Shown in pieces: positions 1 through 9,040 of a stretch of 64,000 nt of DNA. Source of the stretch: an uncultured Propionibacteriaceae bacterium (GTDB taxonomy: Bacteria > Actinomycetota > Actinomycetes > Propionibacteriales > Propionibacteriaceae); assembly GCA_945911015.1 (NCBI GenBank), contig CAMDZW010000011.1, forward strand, positions 21,326 through 85,325, read 5' to 3'. Numbering within the stretch: position 1 is the stretch's first letter; each line of letters begins with the position of its first letter. The notes beneath the pieces were generated by a model. That model had not been told where the DNA came from. It was given only the letters and a program-made list of their open reading frames with translations, and ran no database searches. Made by a program: the position numbers and the translations under genes.

Positions 1-630
1 GATCTCCTCGCTCATCCAGCCGGTGTCGATTGGCCCGGGGTTGATCACGTTGGTGCGGATCCCCCGGTCGGCCAACTCGTGGGTGCCGGCCAGCACGATC
101 TGGTCCAGGGCAGCCTTGGACGCCCCGTACGGCAGGTTGTGGACGGTGTGATCGCTGGTCAGTGCAATCACTGCTGCGCCGGAGGTGTCGGTGCCGGTCG
201 GGACCTGTTCGGCGAAGGCCTTCAGCAACAACCAGGTGGCGCGGGCATTGACCGCCATGTGACGGTCAAAGCTCTCGATCGTGGTGTCGAGGATCGAGGA
301 ATCGACCGACTCGCAGTGGCTCATCACCAGCACCCCGATCGGGCCGAGCACCTCACCGGCGGCCGCCACGATCCGAGCCGGTTCCGCCGCTGCGGTCAGG
401 TCTCCGGGGACCAGGCTGACTCCGGCGCCTGCGGACCGGAGCTCCTCGGCCAGTGCCTCGACATCGGAGGGCTGGTCGTGCACCCGCCGATCGTACTCGT
501 CGGACCACGACAGCGCCAAGGCGAACCCGTCCTCTGCGAGGCCACGGGCGATCGCGGCACCGATCCCGCGGCGCCGTCCGACGCCGGTGAGCAGGGCCGT
601 ACGGGTCAGCCGGGCATCAGCGGAAGTCAT
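1..630 (-). CDS. Short-chain dehydrogenase/reductase, 3' end cut by window edge
   Basis: Reading the minus strand from ATG at 630 gives an open frame to base 1 with no stop, so the C-terminus lies outside the window. The first residues carry an SDR dinucleotide-binding motif (TGVGRRRGIG, about residues 15-24), and YGASK near residue 172 is the YxxxK catalytic pair. INPGPIDTGWM after it is the usual SDR segment that follows the active site. A Ser lies only nine residues before the Tyr, closer than usual. It is the last visible gene of a minus-strand run starting at purD, 75 bp after the DsbA-like gene. The substrate cannot be inferred. Confidence 0.85.
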   Translation of the reverse strand, partial: MTSADARLTRTALLTGVGRRRGIGAAIARGLAEDGFALALSWSDEYDRRVHDQPSDVEALAEELRSAGAGVSLVPGDLTAAAEPARIVAAAGEVLGPIGVLVMSHCESVDSSILDTTIESFDRHMAVNARATWLLLKAFAEQVPTGTDTSGAAVIALTSDHTVHNLPYGASKAALDQIVLAGTHELADRGIRTNVINPGPIDTGWMSEEI

Positions 631-705
631 CGGTCCATCCTAGGAACTCAGGTCCAGCGGCTGCTCAGAGAAACCCGATGATCGTGCCGGCGCCGACCAG
701 CCCAG

Positions 706-1362
706 TCAGTCTGCAGCTTCGCTGGCCTCTCGGGCCTCGGTGAAGGCGGCAACCAGGACCTCGGGCGGCTGCGCCCCGGACACCCCGTACGCTCCATCGA
801 TCACGAAGAACGGCACCCCGCTGATCCCGTACGCACGGGCCTGGTCGATGTCCTGGCGGACACCGTCGGCCCCGGCGTCGCCGGCGAGTCCTTCGCGCAC
901 CTGATCAGCCGGAAGACCGATCTGCACGGCAAGCTCGACCAGGGCTTCCTGGTCCGACAGCGCAATGCCCTGGGTGAAGTAACCGGTGAAGAGCCGCTCG
1001 ATCACCGCGTCGACCTTGTCAGGCGCAACTTCGGCGACGATGTGGGCGAGCCGGTGCGCATCGAAGGTGTTGCTCGGCCGGGCGAGGTCCCACCGGAAGT
1101 CGAGACCGACCTCGGCAGCCTTCGTACGTAGTTGTTCCTGATTGGCTTCGGCTTCGGCCAGGTCCATCCCGTACTTCGCGGCCAGCCCGGCCGCACCCGA
1201 GCCGGGTTCACCGGCCGGACCCGAGGTCGGGTCGAGCTGGAAACTGCGCCACACGACCTCAGCTTCGTCGGCGTGCTCCCAGGTGGACAGGGCTGCCTTC
1301 AGATTCTGCCGCCCCAGAGCGCAGAACGGGCACACCACATCGGACCAGACCTCAATCAACAT
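706..1362 (-). CDS. DsbA/FrnE-family thioredoxin-fold oxidoreductase
   Basis: A 218-residue protein beginning MLIEVWSDVVCPFC: a thioredoxin-fold strand followed at once by a CPFC redox motif (residues 11-14). GISGVPFFVIDGAYGVSGAQ near the C-terminus contains the cis-Pro loop typical of the FrnE/YwbO branch of DsbA-like proteins. No signal peptide is present, so the protein should be cytoplasmic, unlike true DsbA. FrnE-like proteins are thiol-disulfide oxidoreductases, and the name 2-hydroxychromene-2-carboxylate isomerase is often transferred to them without proof. It lies 44 bp after the glycoside hydrolase on the same strand, so co-transcription is likely. Confidence 0.85.
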   Translation of the reverse strand: MLIEVWSDVVCPFCALGRQNLKAALSTWEHADEAEVVWRSFQLDPTSGPAGEPGSGAAGLAAKYGMDLAEAEANQEQLRTKAAEVGLDFRWDLARPSNTFDAHRLAHIVAEVAPDKVDAVIERLFTGYFTQGIALSDQEALVELAVQIGLPADQVREGLAGDAGADGVRQDIDQARAYGISGVPFFVIDGAYGVSGAQPPEVLVAAFTEAREASEAAD

Positions 1363-1406
1363 GTCAGGTACAAGTCAGATCGGCGCCCTGGCATTCCCGA
1401 TCGGGC

Positions 1407-2804
1407 TCAGCCGGCGTGGAACTCGCCGTACGCCTGAGCAGCCAGACCCATCCCCATCTGCGACCGCACCCGATAGCCAAACCGTTGCAGGCCCTCTCCC
1501 CCGGCATTGTGCTGGGAGACCCCACCGAGGATCCCGTCGGGATCGATGTGGGGTTCCAGTCCGTCGAGGGCCGCAGCCACGGCCGTACGGGCATCGACGA
1601 GTCCCAGCTGGGTGCCGATCGCCAGCCCGGCCGCGATCCCGGCCGACCCGGAGGTCTCGGCCCCGGTGACGGGTTCGTCGACATAACAGGCCCACAGCCC
1701 GTCGCCACCTTGGCGGTCGAGCAGCCACCTCGCCATCGCGATCCAAGCAGACTCGAGGCGCCCGAGCTCCTCACTCAGGTCCCTCTCGACCCCGCGCAGA
1801 GTGCGGATCACCTTGGCCAGACCGAGGAGATACCAGGCATGACCACGGGCCCAGTTGTGGTACATACCGCCCCAGGGGCAGGGCTTGGTGCGGGGGGTGA
1901 GGCCGTCGGCCCCGGCCAGCTTCGCGATGCGGAGCTCAGCTTCGGCGATCGCCCGGTCGAAGGCTTCACGGCTGCCGGTGTGGGCGCCGATGACCGCGAG
2001 TGGATGGGCGATGGTGTACATGCCTTCGGCGGTGATGTCGTACGAGTCCGGGTCTCGTCCGTCTCTGGCCCGGATCCTGTCCAGAGTGAGCCGGGCCCAC
2101 TTCTCCCCTCCAGATCGGGGGACCAGGGTGGCAAAGGGAAGCAGCGCTTCGGTGGTGCCGACCTGGTCGATCCGGCGGACCCCGTGAAGATCGACATGGT
2201 CGAGGACACCGTCACGGATGTACTCGGCCAGGTGTTCCTCCAGCGCCGCCGAGTCCTCGGCGACCGCGGTGATCCCTTCGATGACACAGCCCTCCAGCCA
2301 CCCGAACGGTTGCAGCGAGTCCAGCGAGCAGACCGCCCCGACCAGGGCGGACCAGTCACCCGTGCCGCGGGACAGCAACAGATGTGGTTGGCAAGCGGTG
2401 GCTCGACCGTCGACGCGGCCGGTCAGCATCGCGAAGGGTTCACCAGTGGCGACCGCGACCCGGACACCGTCGGTGAGCACCGATGCCAGCGCGGCTCGAG
2501 GAATGTCGACGGCGAAGAGCTCGAAGGCATGGGCATAGCGCAGATCGATGGTGCCGAGCCTGGTGCCGTCCGACACCAGGGTGACGTCCAACAGATATTG
2601 CGCACGGCAGTCCGATCCGATCGGGATCCGCAGTGCGGCCGCATCGGCGGAGCCGATCTCGTCAGCCGAGCCGGCGAAGCGGAGCACGACTCCGGCCTCG
2701 TCGACGGTGGTGGCGGTCCAGCCTTGCGGCACCTGGTCGTCGGTCACGGCGACGGCATCGACTGCGGCCGGCAGTCGGGTCCATCGATCGTCGTTGATCC
2801 TCAT
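1407..2804 (-). CDS. GH88/GH105-like unsaturated glycuronyl hydrolase
   Basis: This 465-residue protein has the signatures of an (alpha/alpha)6-barrel glycuronyl hydrolase in its C-terminal two thirds: YDITAEGMYTIAHPL, WARGHAWYLLGLAKV and ETSGSAGIAAGLAIG. The last two correspond to the W-R/G-x-G-W and E-x-S-x-T/A blocks of GH88 and GH105. These enzymes hydrate the unsaturated uronic acid end left by polysaccharide lyases and release 5-keto sugar. About 230 N-terminal residues form an extra region I do not recognise. There is no signal peptide, so it probably acts on imported oligosaccharides. The RBS AGGAC precedes ATG at 2804. It lies 24 bp after purB, an odd place for a catabolic gene. GH88 versus GH105 is not resolved by eye. 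Confidence 0.75.
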   Translation of the reverse strand: MRINDDRWTRLPAAVDAVAVTDDQVPQGWTATTVDEAGVVLRFAGSADEIGSADAAALRIPIGSDCRAQYLLDVTLVSDGTRLGTIDLRYAHAFELFAVDIPRAALASVLTDGVRVAVATGEPFAMLTGRVDGRATACQPHLLLSRGTGDWSALVGAVCSLDSLQPFGWLEGCVIEGITAVAEDSAALEEHLAEYIRDGVLDHVDLHGVRRIDQVGTTEALLPFATLVPRSGGEKWARLTLDRIRARDGRDPDSYDITAEGMYTIAHPLAVIGAHTGSREAFDRAIAEAELRIAKLAGADGLTPRTKPCPWGGMYHNWARGHAWYLLGLAKVIRTLRGVERDLSEELGRLESAWIAMARWLLDRQGGDGLWACYVDEPVTGAETSGSAGIAAGLAIGTQLGLVDARTAVAAALDGLEPHIDPDGILGGVSQHNAGGEGLQRFGYRVRSQMGMGLAAQAYGEFHAG

Positions 2805-2828
2805 CTGCGTCCTTTGTCGTGTCCTGGG

Positions 2829-4262
2829 TCAGAGCACCGTGCCGGGCACATAGGCAGCCGCGGCCGGATGCTCGGTGGCGATCGACGCCACTTGGTCGGC
2901 CACCGCCGTGACCTGCGATCGGGCGGTGCCGGTCAGATCGAGTGGGTCGCTGACCAGACTCGCCAGCTGGTCGACGTCGAGACCGAGACGACCGTCGGTG
3001 GCGAGTCGGTCGTACAGGTCGTTGGTGGCCAACCCCTGCTGACGCATGTCGAGCGCAGTCGCGACAGCATGTTCCTTGATCACCTCGTGGGCGACCTCGC
3101 GACCCACTCCGTGACGGACCGCACCCATCAAGATCTTTGTGGTGGTGAGGAAGGGGAGGTACTTGGCGAGCTCGGCCTCGATCACGGCCGGGAAGGCCCC
3201 GAAGTCCTGCAACACGGTCAAGAAGGTTTCGAAGAGTCCGTCCAGGGCGAAGAAGGAGTCCGGCAGGGCGACGCGACGGACCACCGAACAGGAGACGTCA
3301 CCTTCGTTCCACTGGTCACCGGCAAGTTCGCCGACCATGGACACATGGCCGCGGATGATGACCGACAGACCGTTGACCCGTTCGCAGGAGCGGGTGTTCA
3401 TCTTGTGCGGCATGGCACTGGAACCCACCTGTCCCTCGGCGAAGCCCTCGGTGACCAGTTCGTGGCCGGCCATCAGCCGGATGCTGGTCGCCACATTCGA
3501 CGGTGCTGCGGCGACCTGGGCGAGTGCAGTGACCACGTCATAGTCCAGCGAGCGCGGGTAGACCTGACCGGTGCTGGTGAACACCCCGGATGCGCCGAGG
3601 TGGGCGATGATCCGCTGCTCCAACTCGGCAAGGCGGGCAGTGTCGCCGTCGAGCAGGTCAAGCATGTCTTGGGCGGTGCCCACCGGGCCTTTGATGCCGC
3701 GCAGCCGGTAGCGGGACCGCAGGTCGACGATCCGCCCGTACGCGCCGAGGAGCTCGTCAGCGGCGGTGGCGAAACGCTTGCCCAAGGTGGTGATCTGGGC
3801 GGCGACATTGTGGCTGCGGCCAGCAATCGCGGTGTCGGACCACTGGACCGCAATCCGCGACAGCTGGACCAAGGTGGCCACGATCTTGTCGTGCACGATG
3901 CCCAGCGCCTGGGTGACCTGGAGTTGCTCGACATTCTCGGTGAGGTCGCGCGAGGTCATGCCCTTGTGCACGTGCTCGTGACCGGCGAGGTCGTTGAATT
4001 CCTCGATGCGGGCCTTCACGTCGTGCCGGGTGATTCGTTCACGGGCCGCGATCGATCCCAGGTCCACCTGATCGACGACGGCCTCGTAGTCGGCGATCAC
4101 CCGATCGGCGTCGTCGCCGCCGAAGTCGACACCGAGATCACGTTGGGCCCGCAGAACTGCCAACCACAGCTGACGTTCCAGCACGATCTTGTGCTCGGCC
4201 GACCACAGAGTCTGCATCGCTTCCGAGGCATAACGGTTGGCCAAGACGTTGCTGATGCTCAT
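2829..4262 (-). CDS. purB: Adenylosuccinate lyase
   Basis: The 477-residue product carries the fumarase/aspartase superfamily signature GSSAMPHKMN (about residue 283), with TSRDLTENVEQ and RSHNVAAQITTLGKR as the other two conserved blocks. PurB eliminates fumarate from SAICAR and from adenylosuccinate, acting in both the IMP and AMP branches of purine synthesis. The ATG overlaps the purD stop codon (ATGA, 4259-4262), so the two are translationally coupled. The length matches the actinobacterial form. Confidence 0.96.
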   Translation of the reverse strand: MSISNVLANRYASEAMQTLWSAEHKIVLERQLWLAVLRAQRDLGVDFGGDDADRVIADYEAVVDQVDLGSIAARERITRHDVKARIEEFNDLAGHEHVHKGMTSRDLTENVEQLQVTQALGIVHDKIVATLVQLSRIAVQWSDTAIAGRSHNVAAQITTLGKRFATAADELLGAYGRIVDLRSRYRLRGIKGPVGTAQDMLDLLDGDTARLAELEQRIIAHLGASGVFTSTGQVYPRSLDYDVVTALAQVAAAPSNVATSIRLMAGHELVTEGFAEGQVGSSAMPHKMNTRSCERVNGLSVIIRGHVSMVGELAGDQWNEGDVSCSVVRRVALPDSFFALDGLFETFLTVLQDFGAFPAVIEAELAKYLPFLTTTKILMGAVRHGVGREVAHEVIKEHAVATALDMRQQGLATNDLYDRLATDGRLGLDVDQLASLVSDPLDLTGTARSQVTAVADQVASIATEHPAAAAYVPGTVL

Positions 4263-5551
4263 GCGTTCTCTCCTCCGCGCTGCTGCTCGGCAGCAGTCAG
4301 GGCGATGTCGGTGCGGTGGTGACCGCCGGGCAGGTCGATCCTCGCCAGCGAGGCGTAGGCATGATGGCGGGCATCGGTCAGGTCGTCGCCGACACCGACG
4401 ACGGCCAGCACCCGTCCCCCGGCACTGACCAGTCGGTCGTCAACGATCGCGGTGCCGGCATGGACGACATGGGCAGGGGTGGCCACGGTGTCGGTGCCAA
4501 TGATCAGATCACCGGTACGAGGAGTGTCGGGATAGTGGTGCGAGGCCAGCACGACGGTCACGGCTGAGGCATCCTTCCACCGCAGCTCACCGACCTCACT
4601 GAGCCGCCCCTCAGCGGCCGCGAGCAGCACGTGACCGAGCGGATTTTCCAACAGGGGAAGCAAGGACTGGGTCTCGGGGTCTCCGAAGCGAGCGTTGAAC
4701 TCGATCACCTTCGGCCCCTTCGAGGTGATCGCCAGACCGGTGTAGAGCAACCCGGTGAACGGGGTGCCCCGGCGGGCCATCTCGTCGACGACCGGACGGA
4801 TCACCGTACGGACAACCTCGTCAACGGTGCCGCTCGGCAGCCAGGGCAGCGGCGCATAGGCGCCCATGCCGCCGGTGTTGGGTCCGGCATCGCCGTCGCC
4901 GACCCGCTTGAAGTCCTGGGCGGGCAACAGCGGCAACACAGTCTGGCCGTCGGTGATCGCAAACAGGCTGACCTCCGGACCGTCGAGGAACTCCTCGATG
5001 ACAACCTTCTCGCAGGAGGCCGCATGGGCCAGAGCAGCGTCGCGGTCGTCGGTCACCACGACGCCCTTGCCCGAGGCGAGACCGTCATCCTTGACGACGT
5101 GGGTCGGGCCGAACTCGTCCAGTGCGGCGGCTGCCTCGGCCTCGTTGACACAGACCCGGGCCTGGCCGGTCGGCACGCCGGCAGCGGCCATGATCTCCTT
5201 GGCGAAGGCCTTGCTCGCCTCGATCCGGGCGGCCTGCGCCGAAGGCCCGAAGCAGGGGATCCCCGACTCCCGTACCGCATCGGCGACGCCCGCAGCCAGC
5301 GGCGCCTCGGGCCCGACGACAACCAACCCGACGCCGAGCTCGCGAGCCAGTGCAGCCACCGCAGCCGGATCGGTGGCCGAAACATTGTGATTGGTGCCGA
5401 TCTGCGCGGTGCCCGGGTTCCCGGGAGCGGTGTGCACCGCACTCACTGACGGGTCTGCTGCCAGCGCCAGCCCGAGGGCGTGTTCACGCCCACCATTGCC
5501 GACGACAAGGACTTCGAAGGAGTTGATCGGTGCTACTGGTGCGCTGGTCAC
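4259..5551 (-). CDS. purD: Phosphoribosylamine-glycine ligase (GARS)
   Basis: An ATP-grasp enzyme of 430 residues that joins phosphoribosylamine and glycine in the second step of purine synthesis. Visible blocks are VVGNGGREHALG at the N-terminus, GPEAPLAAGVADA, KDDGLASGKGVVV (ATP-grasp loop), GPEVSLFAITDG and FNARFGDPETQ (metal-binding region). The frame stays open far upstream, but GTG at 5551 is preferred because the family N-terminus starts there. A -10 hexamer TAGGAT (5559-5564) sits seven bases upstream, consistent with a leaderless transcript. It is divergent from the COG0523 gene. Confidence 0.95.
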   Translation of the reverse strand: MTSAPVAPINSFEVLVVGNGGREHALGLALAADPSVSAVHTAPGNPGTAQIGTNHNVSATDPAAVAALARELGVGLVVVGPEAPLAAGVADAVRESGIPCFGPSAQAARIEASKAFAKEIMAAAGVPTGQARVCVNEAEAAAALDEFGPTHVVKDDGLASGKGVVVTDDRDAALAHAASCEKVVIEEFLDGPEVSLFAITDGQTVLPLLPAQDFKRVGDGDAGPNTGGMGAYAPLPWLPSGTVDEVVRTVIRPVVDEMARRGTPFTGLLYTGLAITSKGPKVIEFNARFGDPETQSLLPLLENPLGHVLLAAAEGRLSEVGELRWKDASAVTVVLASHHYPDTPRTGDLIIGTDTVATPAHVVHAGTAIVDDRLVSAGGRVLAVVGVGDDLTDARHHAYASLARIDLPGGHHRTDIALTAAEQQRGGENA

Positions 5552-5558
5552 GCACCGA

Positions 5559-5589
5559 ATCCTATCGACTCGCTGCCGCTGACTATCCT
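5559..5589. promoter_or_regulatory. Divergent leaderless promoters of purD and the COG0523 GTPase
   Basis: Two TANNNT hexamers point outward in the 45-bp gap. On the minus strand TAGGAT (5559-5564) lies seven bases before the purD GTG. On the plus strand TATCCT (5584-5589) lies seven bases before the GTPase ATG at 5597. Transcription would start at or one base before each start codon, and neither gene has a visible Shine-Dalgarno sequence. Promoter assignment is inferred from spacing. Confidence 0.5.
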
Positions 5590-5596
5590 GTGCCCG

Positions 5597-6580
5597 ATGT
5601 CGCGCCCACCGATCCCCGTCCTGCTGGTCACCGGATTCCTCGGTTCCGGCAAGACGACGCTGGTCAACCACCTGCTGCGCAACGATCTCGGGCTGCGCCT
5701 CGCCGTGGTCGTCAACGACTTCGGCGCGGTCAACATCGACCAGTCGCTGATTGTCGGTCAGGTCGGTTCGGCGGTGTCGCTGAGCAATGGGTGTCTGTGT
5801 TGTGCAGTCGACAGCTCCGGCCTGGACGACATGCTCGGCCAACTCGCCGCGGCCGACCTGGACGGGATCGTGGTTGAGGCCAGCGGCCTGGCCGAACCGA
5901 TCAGCCTGATCCGGATGATCCGCGCCTCCCAGCGTCCGCAGCTGCAGTTCGGCGGCGCGGTCCACGTCATCGACGGCCCCCGACTGCTCGACCTGTTGGA
6001 CACCCATCCGGAGACGTCGACCCATCCGGCGATCGCCGACCTTGTCGTGCTCAACAAGATCGATCTGCTCGACCAAGGCCCGCCCGACCAGGCGATCGCC
6101 GTACGAGAGAGGCTCACCCAGCTTGCCGACGGCACTCCGGTCCTCGAGACCCACGACGCCGCCGTCGATGCGAGGCTCCTCTTCGACCTGGCGGACCGAC
6201 CTCAGCCGGACCAACCGATGCTGCCCTTCCACGATGACCGCCACGAGCACCACCACCTCCACGCCGGCTATGTCGCGGTCGAGGTCAGCACCGAGGTGCC
6301 GCTGGACCCGCGACGGCTGGTGGCTCTGCTCAGCGATCCCCCGGCCGGCTGCTACCGGATCAAGGGCCACGTCCGCCTCAGCGGAGACCCGTCGCGTCGT
6401 TGGACGGTCCAGGTGGTGGCCGGTCAGATCCGTTTCAGCCCGGCCGAACGGGGCGGCGGCTCGATCCTGGTCCTGATCGGGCCGGGACTGGCGCCCGATG
6501 CCGTACGGGCAGCAGTCACCTCCTGTGAGGACGAAACTGACGCCGGCGAGGGGTTCCGCCCGATCGAGCGGTTCCGGTAG
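5597..6580 (+). CDS. COG0523-family (CobW/YjiA/ZNG1-like) metal-chaperone GTPase
   Basis: A 327-residue G3E-family GTPase. Walker A is GFLGSGKTTL, close to the N-terminus, and VVNDFGAVNID follows. The family's metal-binding CxCC motif is in SNGCLCCAVD. VVEASGLAEP and VLNKIDL (NKxD) complete the nucleotide site. A His-rich stretch, HDDRHEHHHLH, links the GTPase domain to the C-terminal CobW_C domain, as expected for a zinc or cobalt chaperone. I chose ATG 5597 over an upstream in-frame start because the family begins with the Walker A strand and a -10 element sits seven bases before it. Which metal it serves is unknown; no Zur box was recognised. Confidence 0.88.
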   Translation: MSRPPIPVLLVTGFLGSGKTTLVNHLLRNDLGLRLAVVVNDFGAVNIDQSLIVGQVGSAVSLSNGCLCCAVDSSGLDDMLGQLAAADLDGIVVEASGLAEPISLIRMIRASQRPQLQFGGAVHVIDGPRLLDLLDTHPETSTHPAIADLVVLNKIDLLDQGPPDQAIAVRERLTQLADGTPVLETHDAAVDARLLFDLADRPQPDQPMLPFHDDRHEHHHLHAGYVAVEVSTEVPLDPRRLVALLSDPPAGCYRIKGHVRLSGDPSRRWTVQVVAGQIRFSPAERGGGSILVLIGPGLAPDAVRAAVTSCEDETDAGEGFRPIERFR

Positions 6581-6591
6581 CGTCACAGCAC

Positions 6592-7323
6592 ATGTCGACA
6601 GCCGATCCCCGAGCCCTGTCCTTCGGCGATGCCGCCGCGTCCTACCAACGGGGTCGACCGGACTATCCGACCGAGTTGGTCGAGTGGCTGGTCGGCGACG
6701 CCCGCCAGATCGTGGATGTCGGTGCCGGCACCGGCAAACTGACCGGCGTCATGCTCGGGCTGGGCCATGAGCTCACCGCGGTCGACCCCGATCCGCGCAT
6801 GCTGGACGCACTGTCCGAGAAGTATCCGCAGGTCGACACCCATCCGGGATCGGCCGAGTCACTGCCCCTGCCGGACAACAGCGCCGACCTGATCACCTTC
6901 GGCCAGGCTTGGCACTGGGTCGATCCGGGACCCGCCTCGATCGAAGTGGCCCGGGTGCTACGTACGGGCGGGGTGCTGGGCCTGATCTGGAACCTGCGCG
7001 ATGAATCGGTCGACTGGGTCGCCGAGCTGACCGAAATCATCAAGCCCAGCGCCGCCGAACAACTACTCGCGGCCGGACCACCCCCGTACGGGCCGCCGTT
7101 CGAGGCCATGGAGCAGCGCAGTGCGGGGTGGACCTATGTCCTGTCGCCGGACCAATTGGTCGACCTGGCGAGCTCGCGCAGCCACCTGCTGTCGCTGCCG
7201 CCGCACGAGCAGCGGGAGGTCCTGGCCCAGGTCGCCGAACTCGCTGAGCAGGTCACTGATGCCGATGGCAGGGTGCAACTCCCCTACTCCACCGTGGCCT
7301 TCCGGATCCACCTCCCGGGCTGA
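6592..7323 (+). CDS. Class I SAM-dependent methyltransferase (Methyltransf_11 type)
   Basis: A 243-residue protein with the Rossmann motif I IVDVGAGTGKLT (about residue 39), the acidic motif-II end TAVDPDPRML, and a motif-IV-like DLITFGQAWHWVDP. The QAWHW segment is typical of a widespread small family related to UbiE/trans-aconitate methyltransferases. Substrate unknown. It begins 11 bp after the GTPase stop and is probably co-transcribed; a TAGCGT hexamer at 6578-6583 could also give a leaderless transcript of its own. Confidence 0.85.
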   Translation: MSTADPRALSFGDAAASYQRGRPDYPTELVEWLVGDARQIVDVGAGTGKLTGVMLGLGHELTAVDPDPRMLDALSEKYPQVDTHPGSAESLPLPDNSADLITFGQAWHWVDPGPASIEVARVLRTGGVLGLIWNLRDESVDWVAELTEIIKPSAAEQLLAAGPPPYGPPFEAMEQRSAGWTYVLSPDQLVDLASSRSHLLSLPPHEQREVLAQVAELAEQVTDADGRVQLPYSTVAFRIHLPG

Positions 7324-7422
7324 GCCCCCGCTGAGCCGGAGTTGCCCGCCCACCGCGGCCTGCATAGAGTCCCGCTCGGCGACGCGCCCCGCGTGGCCAT
7401 CATGTCTGAAGGAGTGAGCGTC

Positions 7423-8022
7423 GTGGAGCCAGTTGCAGTGGTGGCCCTGGTCGTTGTCGTTGTGGTGGTCATCGCCTTGGCGGGTTGGATCATCAGCACC
7501 AGGAACCGTCTTCTGCGCTCCCGCAACCGGTCCACCGAGGCCCTGAAGGGCATCGACATCGCGCTGAGCACCCGCTATGACCAGGTGAAGTCGCAGGCCG
7601 ACGCCGCAGCCGGCGCAGTCAGCAAGGAGGTCGAGCTGGTGCTGGGCAACACCGGGCTACGGACCGGGCGCAAGGTCAGCGACCTGTCGGTGGCGGAGAA
7701 GTCTGATCTCCACCGTGCCCTGCAGGATGCGGAGCGGTCCCTCCTCGGGGCCGGTGGTGTCAGCGTTTCGGTCGAGGCCAACCCCGAGCTGACCACCCGC
7801 CACAACATCGAACTGTTGCAGCGGACCATCAACGAGACCGAGGAACGGCTCCAGGCTGCTCGACGGGTCTACAACAGTGCCGCCACCGACTACAACACCC
7901 GGCGCCAGCTCTTCCCGACCGTGCTGATCGCGGGGATGCTCGGCTTCAGCGATCACCAGCTGTTCGAGCTCAGCGATCCCGGCAAGCGTGAACCCACTGA
8001 TCTGTCGGGCTTCCTGCAGTGA
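7423..8022 (+). CDS. LemA family membrane-anchored protein
   Basis: About 199 residues: one N-terminal membrane helix (VVALVVVVVVVIALAGW) followed by a coiled, alpha-helical LemA domain with family features such as RNRLLRSRNRSTEALKGID and YNTRRQLFPTVLIAGMLGF. The region immediately after the helix is predicted to be outside the membrane or cytoplasmic depending on topology. I start at GTG 7423 because GAAGGAG (7408-7414) is spaced eight bases from it; ATG 7402 is an alternative. LemA proteins have no settled biochemical role. The next gene overlaps its stop, as LemA and DUF3137 genes are often paired. Confidence 0.85.
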   Translation: MEPVAVVALVVVVVVVIALAGWIISTRNRLLRSRNRSTEALKGIDIALSTRYDQVKSQADAAAGAVSKEVELVLGNTGLRTGRKVSDLSVAEKSDLHRALQDAERSLLGAGGVSVSVEANPELTTRHNIELLQRTINETEERLQAARRVYNSAATDYNTRRQLFPTVLIAGMLGFSDHQLFELSDPGKREPTDLSGFLQ

Positions 8023-9038
8023 TGAACCCTCCCACCGGCGTCTCGGTCCCACCCTTCGACGAGATCTGGTCCGAGGTCTCTGACCCTGCCCGCGACATCA
8101 GCCGCTCGACGAGTTGGATGAGCAAGAACAGCCCGATCGGTTGCCTGTTGATGGTCGTGATGGCTGTCGGCCTCTGCCTGATCATTGTCGGTTGGCTGGC
8201 CATCGACGACCTCGCGATTGCCCTCCCGGCCCTGGCGGTCGGACTGGCCGCCGTCGGCATCCCCATGGCCGCAGGGCTCCGAGGCCTGAAGCGGGCCAAC
8301 CAACTCCACACCAGTGGTGTTCTGGGGCCGATCTTCACCCACATCGCCCAACAGATGAGCGCAACCTCGGCCGGCGGGAGCACCGCCACCCTGGAGGTGC
8401 AGTACGACCCGTCCGGCTCGATTCCATCTGCTCTGCTGCGGTCCAGTGGCTTCATCGACAACACCCGCGTCCCGCAGCGCAACCTGTTCCACGGGCGGTT
8501 CGGATCGACCGATTTCGCCATGGTGGAGGTGAAGTGGGAGGCTGCGGAGCTGCCGGACCAGTCGGCATTGGTCGACCAGACCGGGTCGCTGCTCCACTTC
8601 ACCGCCGACTTCCACAAGTTCTTCACCTCACGGACCCACCTGTTCCCCAAGGACAACCGTCGTGGCGCGCTGCGCGAGCTCAGCGACGAGGCAGCCCGGA
8701 GCAAGGGCCTGGAACCGCTGCGCCTGGAAGATCCGACGATCGAACGTCTCTTCACCTGCTGGACTGATGATCAACTCGAGGCCCGCTATCTCATCACTCC
8801 GGAGTTGATGGTGGCCCTCACTGACCTGGTGCAGGCCCTCGACTCCCGCGCGATTGCGGTGTCCTTCACCGACGACCGGCTACATCTGGCGGTGGTGTCC
8901 ACCACCACCATCTTCGGGCTGGACGTGAACAGCCCGGACGCCCGGGCCGCGGCTCGACGGGTCTACGACAACCTGGTGCTCTTCCTGTCCTTGACCGAAC
9001 ACTTCGACCTGAACACGCGGATCTGGTCCAAGGCCTGA
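8022..9038 (+). CDS. DUF3137-like membrane protein, partner of LemA
   Basis: A protein of about 338 residues with two adjacent hydrophobic helices near residues 38-80 and a large soluble C-terminal part. It begins inside the LemA stop (TGATG; GTG 8019 is an in-frame alternative), so the two are translationally coupled. The tandem LemA/DUF3137 arrangement is recurrent in bacteria, which together with the two-helix plus soluble-domain layout is the main reason for this call. No catalytic motif is evident. The 3' end stops two bases from the convergent SGNH hydrolase gene. Confidence 0.65.
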   Translation: MNPPTGVSVPPFDEIWSEVSDPARDISRSTSWMSKNSPIGCLLMVVMAVGLCLIIVGWLAIDDLAIALPALAVGLAAVGIPMAAGLRGLKRANQLHTSGVLGPIFTHIAQQMSATSAGGSTATLEVQYDPSGSIPSALLRSSGFIDNTRVPQRNLFHGRFGSTDFAMVEVKWEAAELPDQSALVDQTGSLLHFTADFHKFFTSRTHLFPKDNRRGALRELSDEAARSKGLEPLRLEDPTIERLFTCWTDDQLEARYLITPELMVALTDLVQALDSRAIAVSFTDDRLHLAVVSTTTIFGLDVNSPDARAAARRVYDNLVLFLSLTEHFDLNTRIWSKA

Positions 9039-9040
9039 AC

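Noticed and set aside
1416..4322. 968-codon plus-strand frame opposite the hydrolase and purB genes
   Set aside because: It lies antisense to two genes with clear family motifs, has no recognisable domain, and is the usual by-product of high-GC third-position bias.
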